The notes under the pieces were generated by a model, which was not told the origin of the DNA, did no database searches, and saw only the letters and a program-made list of their open reading frames with translations. The translations under genes were made by a program, and so were the position numbers. From assembly GCA_002749535.1 (NCBI GenBank), contig MZZL01000406.1, positions 863,075-927,074 on the forward strand: 64,000 nt of DNA. The letters are read 5' to 3'. The stretch's first letter is position 1. Each line of letters begins with the position of its first letter. Below, piece after piece: positions 1-10,799 of this stretch. This DNA is from Apophysomyces variabilis (Eukaryota; Mucoromycota; Mucoromycetes; Mucorales; Mucoraceae).

Positions 1-344
1 TTCTCCAAAAGCCACCCATCGCCAATCAACGTACACTATCGTTTCGCTCGAACAACACTACTCGACCTCCTTTATCACCTGTTGCCAAATAATCACCCGT
101 AGAATCAAACTCTACGGCGGTAATTATGTCCGCTAGAAACAGGACAAGGGTTAGAATGACGCCTTCGTATTGCAGTGTTCTTCATGGTGAGACATCTTGC
201 TGGATGGCCAGCCGTGCATAAAGATGACTCATGTTCCTCGCTCTCATCCATGAGCAGAATTTGCAAAGTACCTTCGGTAATGTCAGTCGAGTCACTTTTA
301 TCACCGAAACACTGCGCAAATTTCCAAGTATTCTCTTCAGCCAT
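1..344 (-). CDS. CDC55: PP2A regulatory subunit B (B55/Cdc55-type), N-terminal part
   Basis: This is the 5' end of the B55 regulatory subunit that directs protein phosphatase 2A to substrates and acts in mitotic exit and checkpoints. Exon 1 (344-272) starts [16 protein letters not shown]. An intron (271-133, GTACTT...CTAG) is removed, and exon 2 (132-35) encodes [20 protein letters not shown] followed by [12 protein letters not shown]. Both blocks are near-invariant in B55 proteins, where they form the first WD blade. A second intron begins at 34 (GTACGT), so the rest of the gene lies left of the window. The ATG at 344 is chosen because the family N-terminus starts just ahead of the WKF motif. 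Only about 57 of an expected 450 residues are visible, so function is assigned by family. Confidence 0.9.
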
Positions 345-1351
345 AATGTGTGTCTGTGAAAAAGGTAAAAGAGAGGAGTGGTAAAATAGTCTCGGGTAAA
401 CCGAACCCTCTCACCCTGACTCCCAAAACGGATATGCGTATGACAAAGCGGCATGTAAAAGTCAGAGCTGCGCTTTATATTGTCGTGCCTGAAACAGCTT
501 CCTTTCCGTTATGAATACCATTGCTTTCGAACATTTTGAGCTTCTTATCGTATTGTAACGGACGATAAGTATTGTTAAATAATGCAGCACTTAAGCCAGC
601 TTTCCTATGATGCAAAATCAAGCTCGCTCGTAAGAAGGCGAATAGTTTAGATATTGTTTATCAAACTGATAAAGAAAGATAAGTTCTATCCCTGAAGTCT
701 GGTAATAATTTGTTTTCTACAAATGTGGTAAGCATTCTATCGGATTACGTGAAGAAGTATAGGCAACACTTGAAGCTATCGATTTCAACTCAGATACCTC
801 GAGAAACCCTAAAGATGACATGCTTAGTTTATCAATACCCTGGGATCCTGCATCTATGATGATTGGAAAAGTAACAAAGGCATTAACGCTTAATAGACTA
901 CTAGAATAATTATTCTGACCAATTGACTTTAGCAAAGAATTGTTGTTTATATCGAAGCTTCCATACGAGATGTGTGGTCGTTGCGGTTTAGATCGGGATA
1001 TTCCCTATTTTGTAACGAATCTAACCAATTAAAGGGCCCGTAATACCGCATATCAGTAATCGTAAGAAAATGATATGTGAGAGCAGTGATTGGCGTTAAG
1101 CTCCCATTTCATATGGTGTAAATCGCTTATAGACACAGTAATATTGAACATTGAATCCGTTTGACTTTAGCTTCACTTTATTCTAATTAGATCTACTTAT
1201 GCCATACGTACTTTTTTGATAGTCTTGATAATTTCTGGATTAGAAAGAGTCCTAGAGAGGCTTTCCCATTATATTTCCAAAGAAGCATTTACAATTTCTC
1301 TTTTTGATGCTATGTCTATTTTTCTTATTTGCATACTATGTGTCTAACCTA
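345..1351. other. Intergenic, between CDC55 and ALG9
   Basis: About 1 kb of AT-rich sequence between the start of the PP2A gene and the end of ALG9. Short open frames here (for example 717-935 minus) show no recognisable domain and no plausible splice partners. I see no RNA gene or repeat. It should hold the PP2A promoter and the ALG9 3' UTR. Confidence 0.6.
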
Positions 1352-3755
1352 TTAAACTCTACGCTTCAATAAGCAATACTCTCCCCAGGCCAAACCGTGC
1401 GAACCGGGAACCCAAAAGGCTCTTGATAACTGATTGGAGTTTTCTGGATCCAATATAGGATAGCAATTCAGTAATTCCCATGTCTTTGTATCTTGTACAT
1501 ATCGCGGCTCATGCGTGGAAAGGGGACGAAGAGGGAAGTCTGAATCGACCAGGTAGTCACACGATTCAATGTCAACCTACAAGTCAAAGATAAGATATGT
1601 ATTCTATATTGACCCTGCTATAACTTACATAAGCAGAAGGATCTTCTTTGTTCTTGTCGTTAAAACCCTTCTGTGCTTGGCTGGCACCGATAAACTGTAG
1701 CTTACGCCTTCGGTAAGTCAAGGTTTCGTTTCCTTCTTTGTATGTAACCGTCTCCAAATCTTCCTCGAATGGCTTTGGTAACATGCCGTCAAAGTCACTC
1801 TTGATAAACCGCAATCGTACATCATTAGGTAAGAAAAAGTTGCTTGGGAAACGATGCCATTCTTTTCCAACACACAAATTGAGCTCTTTTACGGATGAGT
1901 CGTATGGATAAGTTTCTTGGATATAGTCAAGATTCACCAGTTGATCAGGTGCGCGCTCTTTCCATAAAGAACCGAAGATAGTGACGGGTGCGCGGTATCT
2001 TGTCAGAATTGCAAGGATACGCGACATAGAAATAATAGCAAACACGGCCAAAATAGCAAACGACATGTATTGCATCACCATAGCGCGTACTTGTTCCTAA
2101 GACCAAAATGAGAATAACCTCTCCAACCATTTCTGCTTACATTAGCGCCCAATGCACGACCCAGACGGGTAGTCCAAGATCGGATCAAATAGATAGCGAT
2201 TGCTGCATTGAGAGTAATCAAAGGATAAGCAACATACAAGAAACGCTCCTCCTTATGAGGCTGCAGGGTGAAGATAATAAACCAGATGTAGAATGGCATC
2301 AGTTTTAAACCCAACAAAATATATGGCCAGGTTGCTTCAAGCCAGGTTGATCCTGGCACTCGGTTGCGATCGACATACATCGCAACTAGCTGTACTTGCA
2401 AGGTTAACATCATCTAAGGTAGTTACGACCGAAATTCTTTTGTACTTACCACACATGCAGCAGAGACGAGAGCAAGCAAGAAAATAATGTTGAAGTTCAA
2501 GAATCCATTCAAAATATAAAAGTACCAAGGCTCAGTGCCAAAAATGTTTGGACCACGACTATCGCCGCCGAATACGTTGTACATAACGATGCGCAGAGGA
2601 ACGAATGACCATTGCTTGTAGAAATAATGATCAACCAAAATGATAGGAATCTAACGCAGCATTTAGTTATAGAGCCGGCTAAAGAAAGTCATCATCTGCA
2701 GAAGTCATACCGAGATTCCTACAGAACAAACCAGAATAGCCTCGGCCAGCCGAAATGCTCGCTTGAAACGCCAGTTTGATGTGCGCATCACTTGGACGAC
2801 AACTCCGTTCTTTGTCACAGAATTACGTCCAAATACCAATATTTCTTCGATAGCAAAAGGAATACCAACCACGGCACTGAATGGCCAGCCTACCAATGCA
2901 CCGAGACCAAGCCAAAAGACAGCATAATATGTTCGTTTGCGGTCGGCATGATTGGGCGGTTGCAAAATATATGAAAAAGCCATGAAGGTAGTATACATTG
3001 CGAAGCTAGATGGAAGGAAAGCTTTGTATTGTGAGGTAAGTTTTAATGAACAATGTCCATGGCTTCCAATGCTCACCTGTTGAGGCGTTGAACATCCCTG
3101 CACTGAAAAAGAGTGCTACCAAGATGTATCGGCCAACATGAGGATTGACTTCCTCCACTACCGTTCGATAAAATTTTGCCTCAGCCAATGATGACAACGT
3201 AGCAAAGATAAGACGAACGAGATAAAACGTTTGAAGCTAGACAAACACCGGTTTAGCGAATTGACACCAACCCACAGCCCTGGTACACCTTACTTTGTTG
3301 GAAACCAGGATACTGGTAGTAAATGAAACTACAGCATGCAGCGCAACGTATGCCCACGAGCGAATACTAAATTCAGGCGAGTATTCCCATGTCTGCAAGC
3401 CATATCCATGCTGTAAGTAGTGCAGCGGTTCCCAGTAGTTATAAGTCTCATCGCAGTCGTGGATGATGTTGTACAATGCCGATGCACACCGAATAATAAA
3501 CAAAATACGGAATGCTGTAGTAAAGCTAAACGTGAACGTCCAGGCCTCGGTAAGCAATTCCTGACCAGCCCTTTCGAACCAATGTTAATCACTGCGATGG
3601 TCTTTTTTTTTTTTTTCTTTGCGCGTTTCACTTTGTTCCTACTTTTCAGCCCATGCATTGGCCTCTCGGGTTTGGGATGCCTGGGAAGCAGACGCTTCTG
3701 CCTTCTTTGCGCCCTTCCTTGTTTTCTTATTGGAGCGCGAGCGTAACTCGGGCAT
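1352..3755 (-). CDS. ALG9: Alpha-1,2-mannosyltransferase ALG9 (DOL-P-Man dependent)
   Basis: ALG9 adds the seventh and ninth mannoses to the lipid-linked oligosaccharide on the luminal side of the ER, using dolichyl-phosphate-mannose (GT-C/GT22 family). The signature CDETYNYWEPLHYL and WEYSPEFSIRSWAY lies near the N-terminus at 3490-3360. Many hydrophobic segments follow, and the C-terminus ends WGEYCLLKRRV, as in other ALG9 proteins. I read about eight exons. Exon 1 (3755-3643) encodes a short basic cytosolic tail (MPELRSRSNKKTRKGAKK). The first intron is 3642-3571, others lie near 3290-3240, 3085-3030, 2705-2650, 2450-2415, 2145-2100 and 1625-1577. The last exon (1576-1352) starts VDIESCDYLVDSDF. 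Total length is about 600 aa, normal for the family. The acceptor of intron 1 is the least certain splice site. ALG2 starts 800 bp away in the opposite direction. Confidence 0.93.
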
Positions 3756-4554
3756 CTTTAAGAGTTGTTTAAAGGAAGAAAGTCGAATTAAGGTTGTAAC
3801 GCACGCGATTTAAAGGTGTGATACGGAAAATACAATTTCCGACGTCTTTCTTTTTGAGATTCCGACATATCTTTATGCCAGAAAGCAAAGGGAACAAATG
3901 GCATCGAACGGATGCACAATTCCTTTTCAATTTCTCTTTTTTGCTTATACAACATTACGTGACAGTTTTTCTATCTTATGTCTAACAAAGCTACAGATGC
4001 AGGGGTTCAAACATGCAATAGAAACACTCTGCATACGTTATATGTGTATAACTAATATTAATCAATTTACTGCTGCGATAAGAACACGTCTCACTTTTGT
4101 AAAGTACAATTGTTTGGATATGATACAGAAGCGGTTGATAATGGTAATTAGATATGCGCCAATGGATGGAAGAAAAAACGCGTGCTTTAGCGGGTGAAAC
4201 CGTTAGCCATTTTGTACGAAGGATACAGCTTTAAAACTCCAACATTCTATCATGGGGACGCCAATTATCTTGTCCACGGATTGGTAGGCTTATCCTAGTG
4301 AAATAGTACGGATTCCATCGTTTTTGGATCGATCTGCATAGGGTTATCTACAAATGGTGAAACTTAGTAGTTGATACGATGTAGAAAGCAACTTCTGCCC
4401 TTGATTAGTGATTGAACCGCTATTTGTATGGACAGAACATCGTTGGGTCACAGCGCAAAGAATGATCTGGCTATTCTGCTCGGGTACTCTGGCATGTATT
4501 TTGTCCCGAGCGTCACGCAAAATAGAAATTTTAGGCTTTGTTTCTCTTTGCTTC
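3756..4554. other. Divergent promoter region between ALG9 and ALG2
   Basis: An 800-bp head-to-head spacer that should contain both promoters. It is AT-rich, and I see no convincing TATA box or repeat. The open frame at 3898-4197 has no recognisable family. Confidence 0.5.
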
Positions 4555-6235
4555 ATGTCAGACGAAAGGGGACCTGCGCTAAGAATCGCATTTATTCATC
4601 CCGATCTGGGCATAGGTGAGAACTGAATGATCCCGATGATGTATGTTTCCGCTCTTTTACCAACGGCAATCGCGTTTAGGTGGTGCCGAACGTCTTGTGG
4701 TAGATGCCGCGGTCGGTGCGCAAAAGAAAGGACATGAAGTCGTCATCTACACCAGTCATCATGACCCGAATCATTGCTTTGAGGAAACTAGAGATGGTAA
4801 ATGCACGGCAACCCTTTATAGAAGCTCCTACAATGTTTCTTTCTTTTTGATAACTAAGTATCGTTAGGCACTCTTCAGGTACATGTTCGGGGAAACAGTG
4901 TTCCTCGAAGTGTGTTCGGCCATGGTTACATTGTTTGTGCTATCTTACGACAATTTATACTGGCACTATGGATTTTATATTGGAAACGTGATTCCTACGA
5001 TATCTTGTTCATAGACCAGCTAAGCGCTTGTGTCCCATTCTTCAAATGGTTCAGTACAGCCCAAGTATTATTTTATTGTCATTTTCCGGACAAGCTCTTA
5101 ACAAGACGCGATTCAGCATTAAAACGATTGTACCGAATGCCCATCGATAAGTTCGAAGAGTGGACAACAGGTAATTTTCACTTTCTACATGAAATGTCTT
5201 AAGCCAAAGAGACTAGGTATGGCTGATACCGTAGTGGTAAACAGTGGATTTACTGCTGGTGTATTCAAGCGATCTTTCCCATCTATACTGAAACCCCCCC
5301 GTGTTCTTTATCCACCCATTAACTTGGATGCTTACGATCGTGTTGTCGACATGAGTGATCCTTCTGTCCAGATACTTGAATCGTAATGTCGCGTATCGGT
5401 TATAGTATTGTACAGTTGACTCATCTCATCTGTGGATTTACAGGCCTAAGAAAAAGATTATCTCCATCAATCGGTTTGAAAGAAAGAAAAACGTTGAGCT
5501 TGCCTTGCGTGGATTTGCAGAACTGAAACAAGCGAGGCTGATAGCCGACGATATATTCCAGAGCTATCAATTAGTTTTAGCAGGTACAGGAAGAAGGCAA
5601 AGAAAGATATAGGAATTCAAATTTTGAGTATATTAGGCGGTTACGATAAGCGAGTGCGAGAAAATGTGGAATATCTTGAAGAATTGGAACAATTAGCTGC
5701 ATCGACCTTTGGGCTAAAAACATTCATCATCCACCCTGGGTCACTGGAAGCTCCACCACCCGATGCGCAGGTGGTATTTTTATGTTCATTCAACGATGCT
5801 CAACGTACCTTTCTGCTTGATCAAGCCGAGTTGATGCTGTACACGCCATCCAATGAACACTTTGGAATCACACCAGTGGAAGGCATGTATGCTTCCGTTC
5901 CTGTCATTGCGGCCGATAGTGGTGGTCCACTTGAATCAGTAAAGGATAAAGAGACTGGACTTCTGTTACCTCCTGAACCAAAACTATGGGCCGAAGGAAT
6001 CCACGAATTTATTACCGGAAAATATGATGGACGAACGATGGGGAGATGTGGACGAGCTCATGTTCAAAAGAATTTTTCGCTGGATGCTTTTTCCGCACAG
6101 CTTGAAGATATACTTGAAGAGTTGATGAGTGGTGGACGACCAACTCATCATCAATTTGACAATTTGGAATATGGGATGCGTGTCGTTGTGGCAGCTATAG
6201 TGTGTTATCTATGGTATTATTATACATTTGGGTAA
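4555..6235 (+). CDS. ALG2: Alpha-1,3/1,6-mannosyltransferase ALG2
   Basis: ALG2 adds the second and third mannoses to Man1GlcNAc2-PP-dolichol on the cytosolic face of the ER (GT4, GT-B fold). Exon 1 (4555-4615) encodes MSDERGPALRIAFIHPDLGI. A 64-nt intron splits the GIGGAERLVVDAA motif, and exon 2 resumes at 4680. Further introns follow ETRDG (about 4796-4866), the EEWTTG segment (about 5170-5217), ILES (about 5384-5442) and QLVLA (about 5582-5635). The last exon carries the GT4 donor-site motif EHFGITPVEGMYASVPVIAA with its two glutamates, then SGGPLESV. A C-terminal hydrophobic helix (VVAAIVCYLWYYYTFG) resembles the C-terminal anchor of other ALG2 proteins. Frames join cleanly at every splice. 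The gene is divergent from ALG9, another enzyme of the same pathway. Confidence 0.94.
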
Positions 6236-7596
6236 TGCAGATGAACTTTCTTTTGTTTTTGTTTACTAGAATCTCTCGATAAATTCAAAATCAGAAGAAT
6301 CTATCTTTGCATTTTCCCTTGCTTTCAAGCGATATAAGGTGTTAACAAAATGCATGATTTGTCTTACCGTGAACCGATCCATCCCTTTTCTGTTTAAGTT
6401 TCGTTCATCTTATCCCAGTGTTTGCTGATTGCTAATGACCGAGTTCAACAGTAATAATAATAATAGTAATAATACACGTTTGGTACTGAACAAATCATTA
6501 ATGTTTTAATAGGACGGTCAGAAACATAATGGCTCGCCAAAACGTGTGTCGTCGGATGCTCGTCTTCCCATATCTCCGGCACAGTGCACAGAACAAGCGC
6601 ACTTTCGGAACGGCGGATAGGATGACCCCAAGCTTTGATGGATTGACCCAATGACCTAGATATTCTTTGGATCAGGACAAATATAGCATCGTCTTGCTAT
6701 GTTAGGATAAATTATCCATATTCATGATGTAATAGACGGGTTCTAGCGGCTACACACAAGTCTTCTCTTATCTGTTAGTCATATAGCCTAAAAATAACCG
6801 TCCTGACTAAACTATAGTGAAAAAGCCTTTGTGCACAGACACTCGGTTCCAGTAACTTTATATTTTGCATAAAGGTACGATATTCGCAGATGTGCTAAGC
6901 ATGAATACGAGGTAGCCGTGGTATGGTTGGGTACCATGACCATGTCGCTCTAAAATGGGAAACTACTTTAGGCCTTGCTTATTGCCCATTGTTAAGCATG
7001 ATTTACCTTGATCATAGTTCAAGCAAAAAGAAAGAATGGATGAATAGCTAGCAAGAGACTATATAAAACGATCTTTTTTTTTCTTGGTTTTAACAAAGAT
7101 TGAACGACAAATACAATAGTTTTGTTTATACGGTTCCGCCAAAGTAAACATTGGCATCTTCTGACACGGTAGATGACGATTGGAGAAACGTTACGCTAAT
7201 TTTGTTTCCGCATTATTCATGTCATCTGACATTCTGAGCCAAAAGATTTGACGACAAGTAGAACATCGTCTGTTCTTCATCCTCTATTTTCTACAAAAGA
7301 TTGCCAAGTATAGAATAAGGTCAAACTACATTGATTTGGCTCCAGCACACAAGACGCGAATGATTTATCAGCCGACAGAAAACTCAAAAACAAAAGGCCG
7401 GATAGCGTACGTTTATCCCTTGCGCACCTCACATGGCCTAAACGGAACCAACGTTTCCTTCACCATAGCGCCGTTAGAACTTCGAAGATCCTTATCAATA
7501 GTTTGGTTGTCATACTTGAACCAGGCTTGGGAAAAGCTCAAACGCATATTTTTGTCAATGCTGGTTTGTACTTGTGTGCAAAAACTATGGAAAGAA
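6236..7596. other. Intergenic with a TAA microsatellite
   Basis: No gene recognised in about 1.4 kb. A GTAATAATAATAATAGTAATAATA run lies at 6451-6474. Poly-T tracts occur near 7073-7083. The open frame at 7336-7638 overlaps the next gene's TATA box and shows no domain, so I do not call it. Confidence 0.6.
6451..6474. repeat. (TAA)n microsatellite
   Basis: A short, slightly interrupted AAT/TAA trinucleotide run in intergenic DNA downstream of ALG2. Confidence 0.85.
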
Positions 7597-7604
7597 TATA
7601 AAAG
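7597..7604 (+). promoter_or_regulatory. TATA box of the Kre9-like gene
   Basis: TATAAAAG lies 53 nt upstream of the ATG at 7657, a good position for a core promoter with a short 5' UTR. Strong TATA boxes often mark highly or conditionally expressed genes, which would suit a secreted protein. Confidence 0.6.
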
Positions 7605-7656
7605 CACCGTCTTCATCGCGTGTTTCCTATATTCATAAATAACGGATAGAAACAAC

Positions 7657-8211
7657 ATGTTCAAGTCTACCCTGATCTTCTTTTTCCTAGTTTTGGTCTC
7701 TTTTGCTACTGCCATTGTGTGGGATCCTGAAATGTGAGAAGATAACCTGTCAACTAAACCAAGTTAATTTTATTCTTCTACATTAGCACTACTCCCGGAG
7801 CCGGCACCAAATGGAAGGCCGGACGACGATATACAGTCCGATGGAAGAAAACTGTTGGTAATACGAACATTCCTTCTGGTACAAAGTAAGCGAAGCTTGA
7901 CAGACATGGTAGATGATTTGGTTAATCTTATCTTTTCTTTTGAAACTTCAAAGAGGGTCCATCAAACTTGGCTACGTTGATTCTGGAGAGTATAACGAGC
8001 ATCTGCGTAAGGCTACAGCAGCTTCGTATTGTTTTCTGAACTTAGCTTGCTTTTCCATTCATTAGAATGGGATTTGGCATCCAACGTGGACTTGAGCAAG
8101 GGTGCCCATTCCGTCCGTCTGCCAAGAAACCTGAAAACGCGCCATAATTATATCATTGTTGTAATGGGAGATTCTGGCAACGCTTCGCACCGGTTCACCA
8201 TCGAAGCCTAA
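7657..8211 (+). CDS. Small secreted Kre9/Knh1-like protein
   Basis: The protein starts with a clear signal peptide (MFKSTLIFFFLVLVSFATA). The mature part matches the Kre9/Knh1-like N-terminal beta-sandwich (Ser-Thr-rich GPI-anchored family): TPGAGTKWKAGRRYTVRWKK near the start, then GSIKLGYVDSG, and a C-terminus HNYIIVVMGDSGNASHRFTI. The usual long Ser/Thr-rich tail and GPI site are absent, so this is the small free-secreted form, about 124 aa. I read four exons with introns after the codons for PE, PSGTK and NEHL (about 7734-7786, 7887-7952 and 8010-8065). Proteins of this domain are tied to beta-1,6-glucan or cell-wall biogenesis in yeasts, but the role of the small Mucoromycota versions is not established. 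Confidence 0.85.
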
Positions 8212-8926
8212 TATGTGCTGGATTCAGCAGATACAATTTTATTAGGCACATGTGCAATGTATCTTTATCGTCCATATAGCTTAGGCATTTCATAGCACAC
8301 TTTTTGCACCTATAAACGTTACATAGCTGCGAAACTACAAATTATTACCTGGTCTAATTGATTTTCACAAACAACTTCATTATATCCTTCAAAACCAAAA
8401 GCATACACTATGGTTGAAGACCTTGTTTTACTGATTAGCAAGCCTTTATACCCTTATAGTGCCCAGCCAACGCGGTATTATAGAATCAAAAACTTTCGGA
8501 CGGCATTGTCTGTTAACAAGGCAACAGCTATCTTTTAGTAATCCTCTTTGCATTTACATAAGTTATAAAGGGTACTTCGAGGGCAAGGTAGAGACCAATA
8601 CAGACAAAACCATGAAAAATGGATTTGCAGGATTAATTGTAAAGCATTTTGGTGGATTCGTCTCTAAGTACACCAAAGAAATGGTTGGCAGCGCGAAATA
8701 GAAAAAAAAGAACTTCAATCCGGTATGTCATTCCTGGTCACTACATGATAAGATAACACTATTGCAGTTTCACAAGAAGTGATTATCATCTTTCAGATTT
8801 AAAAGCGGGAATTAGGTACTACATTGATCCAATATGTGAATAACAAGAACAACAAACAGCCTTGGGTTTATTACAGTTATTTACGAACGGAGCAAGAAAG
8901 AGTCGGCACTAATGAAAATACATTGG
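8212..8926. other. Intergenic with one weak small-gene candidate
   Basis: Between the Kre9-like gene and the next minus-strand gene. The only coding-like stretch is the small frame ending at 8701, listed separately. Confidence 0.5.
8411..8701 (+). CDS. Possible small protein, unresolved model
   Basis: The frame ending at 8701 reads GYFEGKVETNTDKTMKNGFA followed by GLIVKHFGGFVSKYTKEMVG, a basic amphipathic segment that looks coding. A second short frame with a good ATG at 8411 (MVEDLVLLISKPLYPY) stops at 8538 in another frame. An intron joining the two, with an acceptor near 8570 (TATAAAG), is possible, but I could not find a convincing donor. I recognise no family. This may be a real two-exon gene of about 80 aa or chance. 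Confidence 0.25.
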
Positions 8927-9679
8927 TTATTCCATGAAGCAACTAGCGTTGATGTCATTTGTTTTACCTGCCGTCTCTAATTTTCTCGCATCTGCAATTC
9001 GCTTTTCCCACGTACCTACCACAGGCTGGAAGCCGAAGGTTCTGTTACGGATATTGGGTTTGGGTGATTGAGCTAATGGACGGGTATCACAACTGATGCT
9101 GTAGCGTCGCTGTGGGCCAGTGGAAGAAGAAACGGTTTCGAATTGCCGGACCATATCCTCCACACGCGAGTGTCGGCGACGAGCCAGCGTCTCCAATTCG
9201 GTGCTTACACTTGATCCGGATGTGCTAGAGCATACAGAGAGTGATGGAGATAAGATAGGAGTCAGCGGCATATTGCTAAATGAAAAATCCAATCGGTCAG
9301 GCAGCGGGTGAGCCCGACGTCGGCCCATGATGGGAGTGGATACGCTTGCTGTAGGAGTGGGCATTCGTTGGAAGAACATATCCGGTTCGCTAACCAGGGT
9401 ATCGTCTTCTTCGACAGCGGGTAACGTAGATTGTACCTGAAAAGGGTGGATAAATTCATCGTTCCTTGAGCTTTTGAGGTTATCTCGGTCGGCAGAATCA
9501 CTTGATTTTGACTCCTCCACACGTTGTTTCTCTGTGGCAACTGTATGGTTTTGTCTGACGTCGAAAAAGCCATCCAGACACCGAGCAAGGACACACACCA
9601 TGAGTGCCAAGAAAACGGTGGATTCCACGGGATGCCATAACATCATTCCAACGACAGTAATAAGGTGGTATATAGTCAT
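8927..9679 (-). CDS. Serine-rich protein with N-terminal hydrophobic segment, unknown function
   Basis: An intronless 250-aa frame. Residues about 5-35 are hydrophobic (TIYHLITVVGMMLWHPVEST, then VFLALMVCVLARCL), fitting a signal anchor or one to two membrane segments. The rest is hydrophilic and rich in Ser, Pro and Arg (PTPTASVSTPIMGRRR, SVCSSTSGSSVSTELETLAR), with several RRHS or RRYS sites that look like basophilic-kinase targets. The C-terminus carries a more ordered motif, FGFQPVVGTWEKRIADARKL, which may be the conserved core. I know no family for it. Codon use and the clean single frame support a real gene. It is probably lineage-specific (inference). Confidence 0.7.
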   Translation of the reverse strand: MTIYHLITVVGMMLWHPVESTVFLALMVCVLARCLDGFFDVRQNHTVATEKQRVEESKSSDSADRDNLKSSRNDEFIHPFQVQSTLPAVEEDDTLVSEPDMFFQRMPTPTASVSTPIMGRRRAHPLPDRLDFSFSNMPLTPILSPSLSVCSSTSGSSVSTELETLARRRHSRVEDMVRQFETVSSSTGPQRRYSISCDTRPLAQSPKPNIRNRTFGFQPVVGTWEKRIADARKLETAGKTNDINASCFME

Positions 9680-10799
9680 TGCGTCAAACGAATGGGATGG
9701 GTAAGAAGGAATGGGTCGGGTAAACAGAGAAAGATATATATAATATAAACAGCTTATGAGAAATTGGATAACTCAAGAAAAAATGGTATGAGGTTTGTGT
9801 TTCGACGAATGCTGATGATAAAATAAGTCGTCACATGCAGCCAATATGGTGTGTTTTGCTTTCCCCCTTTCGGAAGGTACAAAGGGGAAAGCCGTATATA
9901 TCGATCTGACAACCCTATCCTTGGGTTTTATATTACTCATGAATATTATTGAAATACTCCTGATCACTCAAACGTCAATCCCATCAACGTGTTAATTTTA
10001 AAAAGGATAAGATCATCCAATCGGAAGCTCAACGCTTGCTAAATACTAGGTTGAACTGATCCGTATCTATTGAACGCCAGTTCACCATGTTGGGAAACGA
10101 ACGCATCTCCTATATGTACTTCATAGGGAATCACATTAATTGACCGTATGCTGAGCATGCAATGCTGCAAAATAAAAAGAACTGCAGTATGTCTCTTATG
10201 TCAATCAACGGCTTATGACTTTGATTTCCGGTGCAACGGTTAAACGAACATCAATTGGTCGCAGGAACGAGCTAAAGCATTTCCCATCTTCCAAAATGGT
10301 AAATCCGCGGTAATCAGTATTATCGCTTGCACACCTTCGCAGCTGTGTAATATGAGTAGAATAGAGAGAGAAAAGAGCGCGCGGGAGAGCATAAGGAGAG
10401 GGTTTACAACGCTTTACATAGCAATAAGTGACATATTTTCATAACTCCTTTCGGGATAACACGAGGTAAAAAGATCGAGGCATCAAGCGGATAATGACCA
10501 ACAAATCCATGCATGTTATCTCGGATAATGCTTATTCGTTTTAATCTAACACAATCCTTTACTAGATACCATGACTTATTGCGGGTCGCCATTTTTTTTT
10601 GGCCCGAGTCGCATTTACACCTGAATCTGTCATCTGGCCGTTCTTCTCCACATAAAGTTTTCCCGACAATCATGCTGTTCTCTTAACAGGAAGTTAATAC
10701 GCATTGTTTCATTTCATTTTTAGAATCCAAAAATTTTTACTTAATTTTGCTCAGGATGAGCTTTCCACCAAGTGAGCTTACTGTCTTTTTTAGTACAAT
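9680..10799. other. Intergenic, divergent promoter region
   Basis: About 1.1 kb between two divergently transcribed genes. It contains a GA-rich patch at 10357-10400 (GAGAGAGAAAAGAGCGCGCG). Open frames here have no recognisable domain. Confidence 0.5.

Noticed and set aside
4000..4030. GGGGTTCAAACATGC considered as a tRNA T-arm
   Set aside because: No matching A box, anticodon stem or acceptor pairing upstream.
10404..10673. 89-codon minus-strand frame
   Set aside because: No domain, no splice partners, and an unlikely residue composition.
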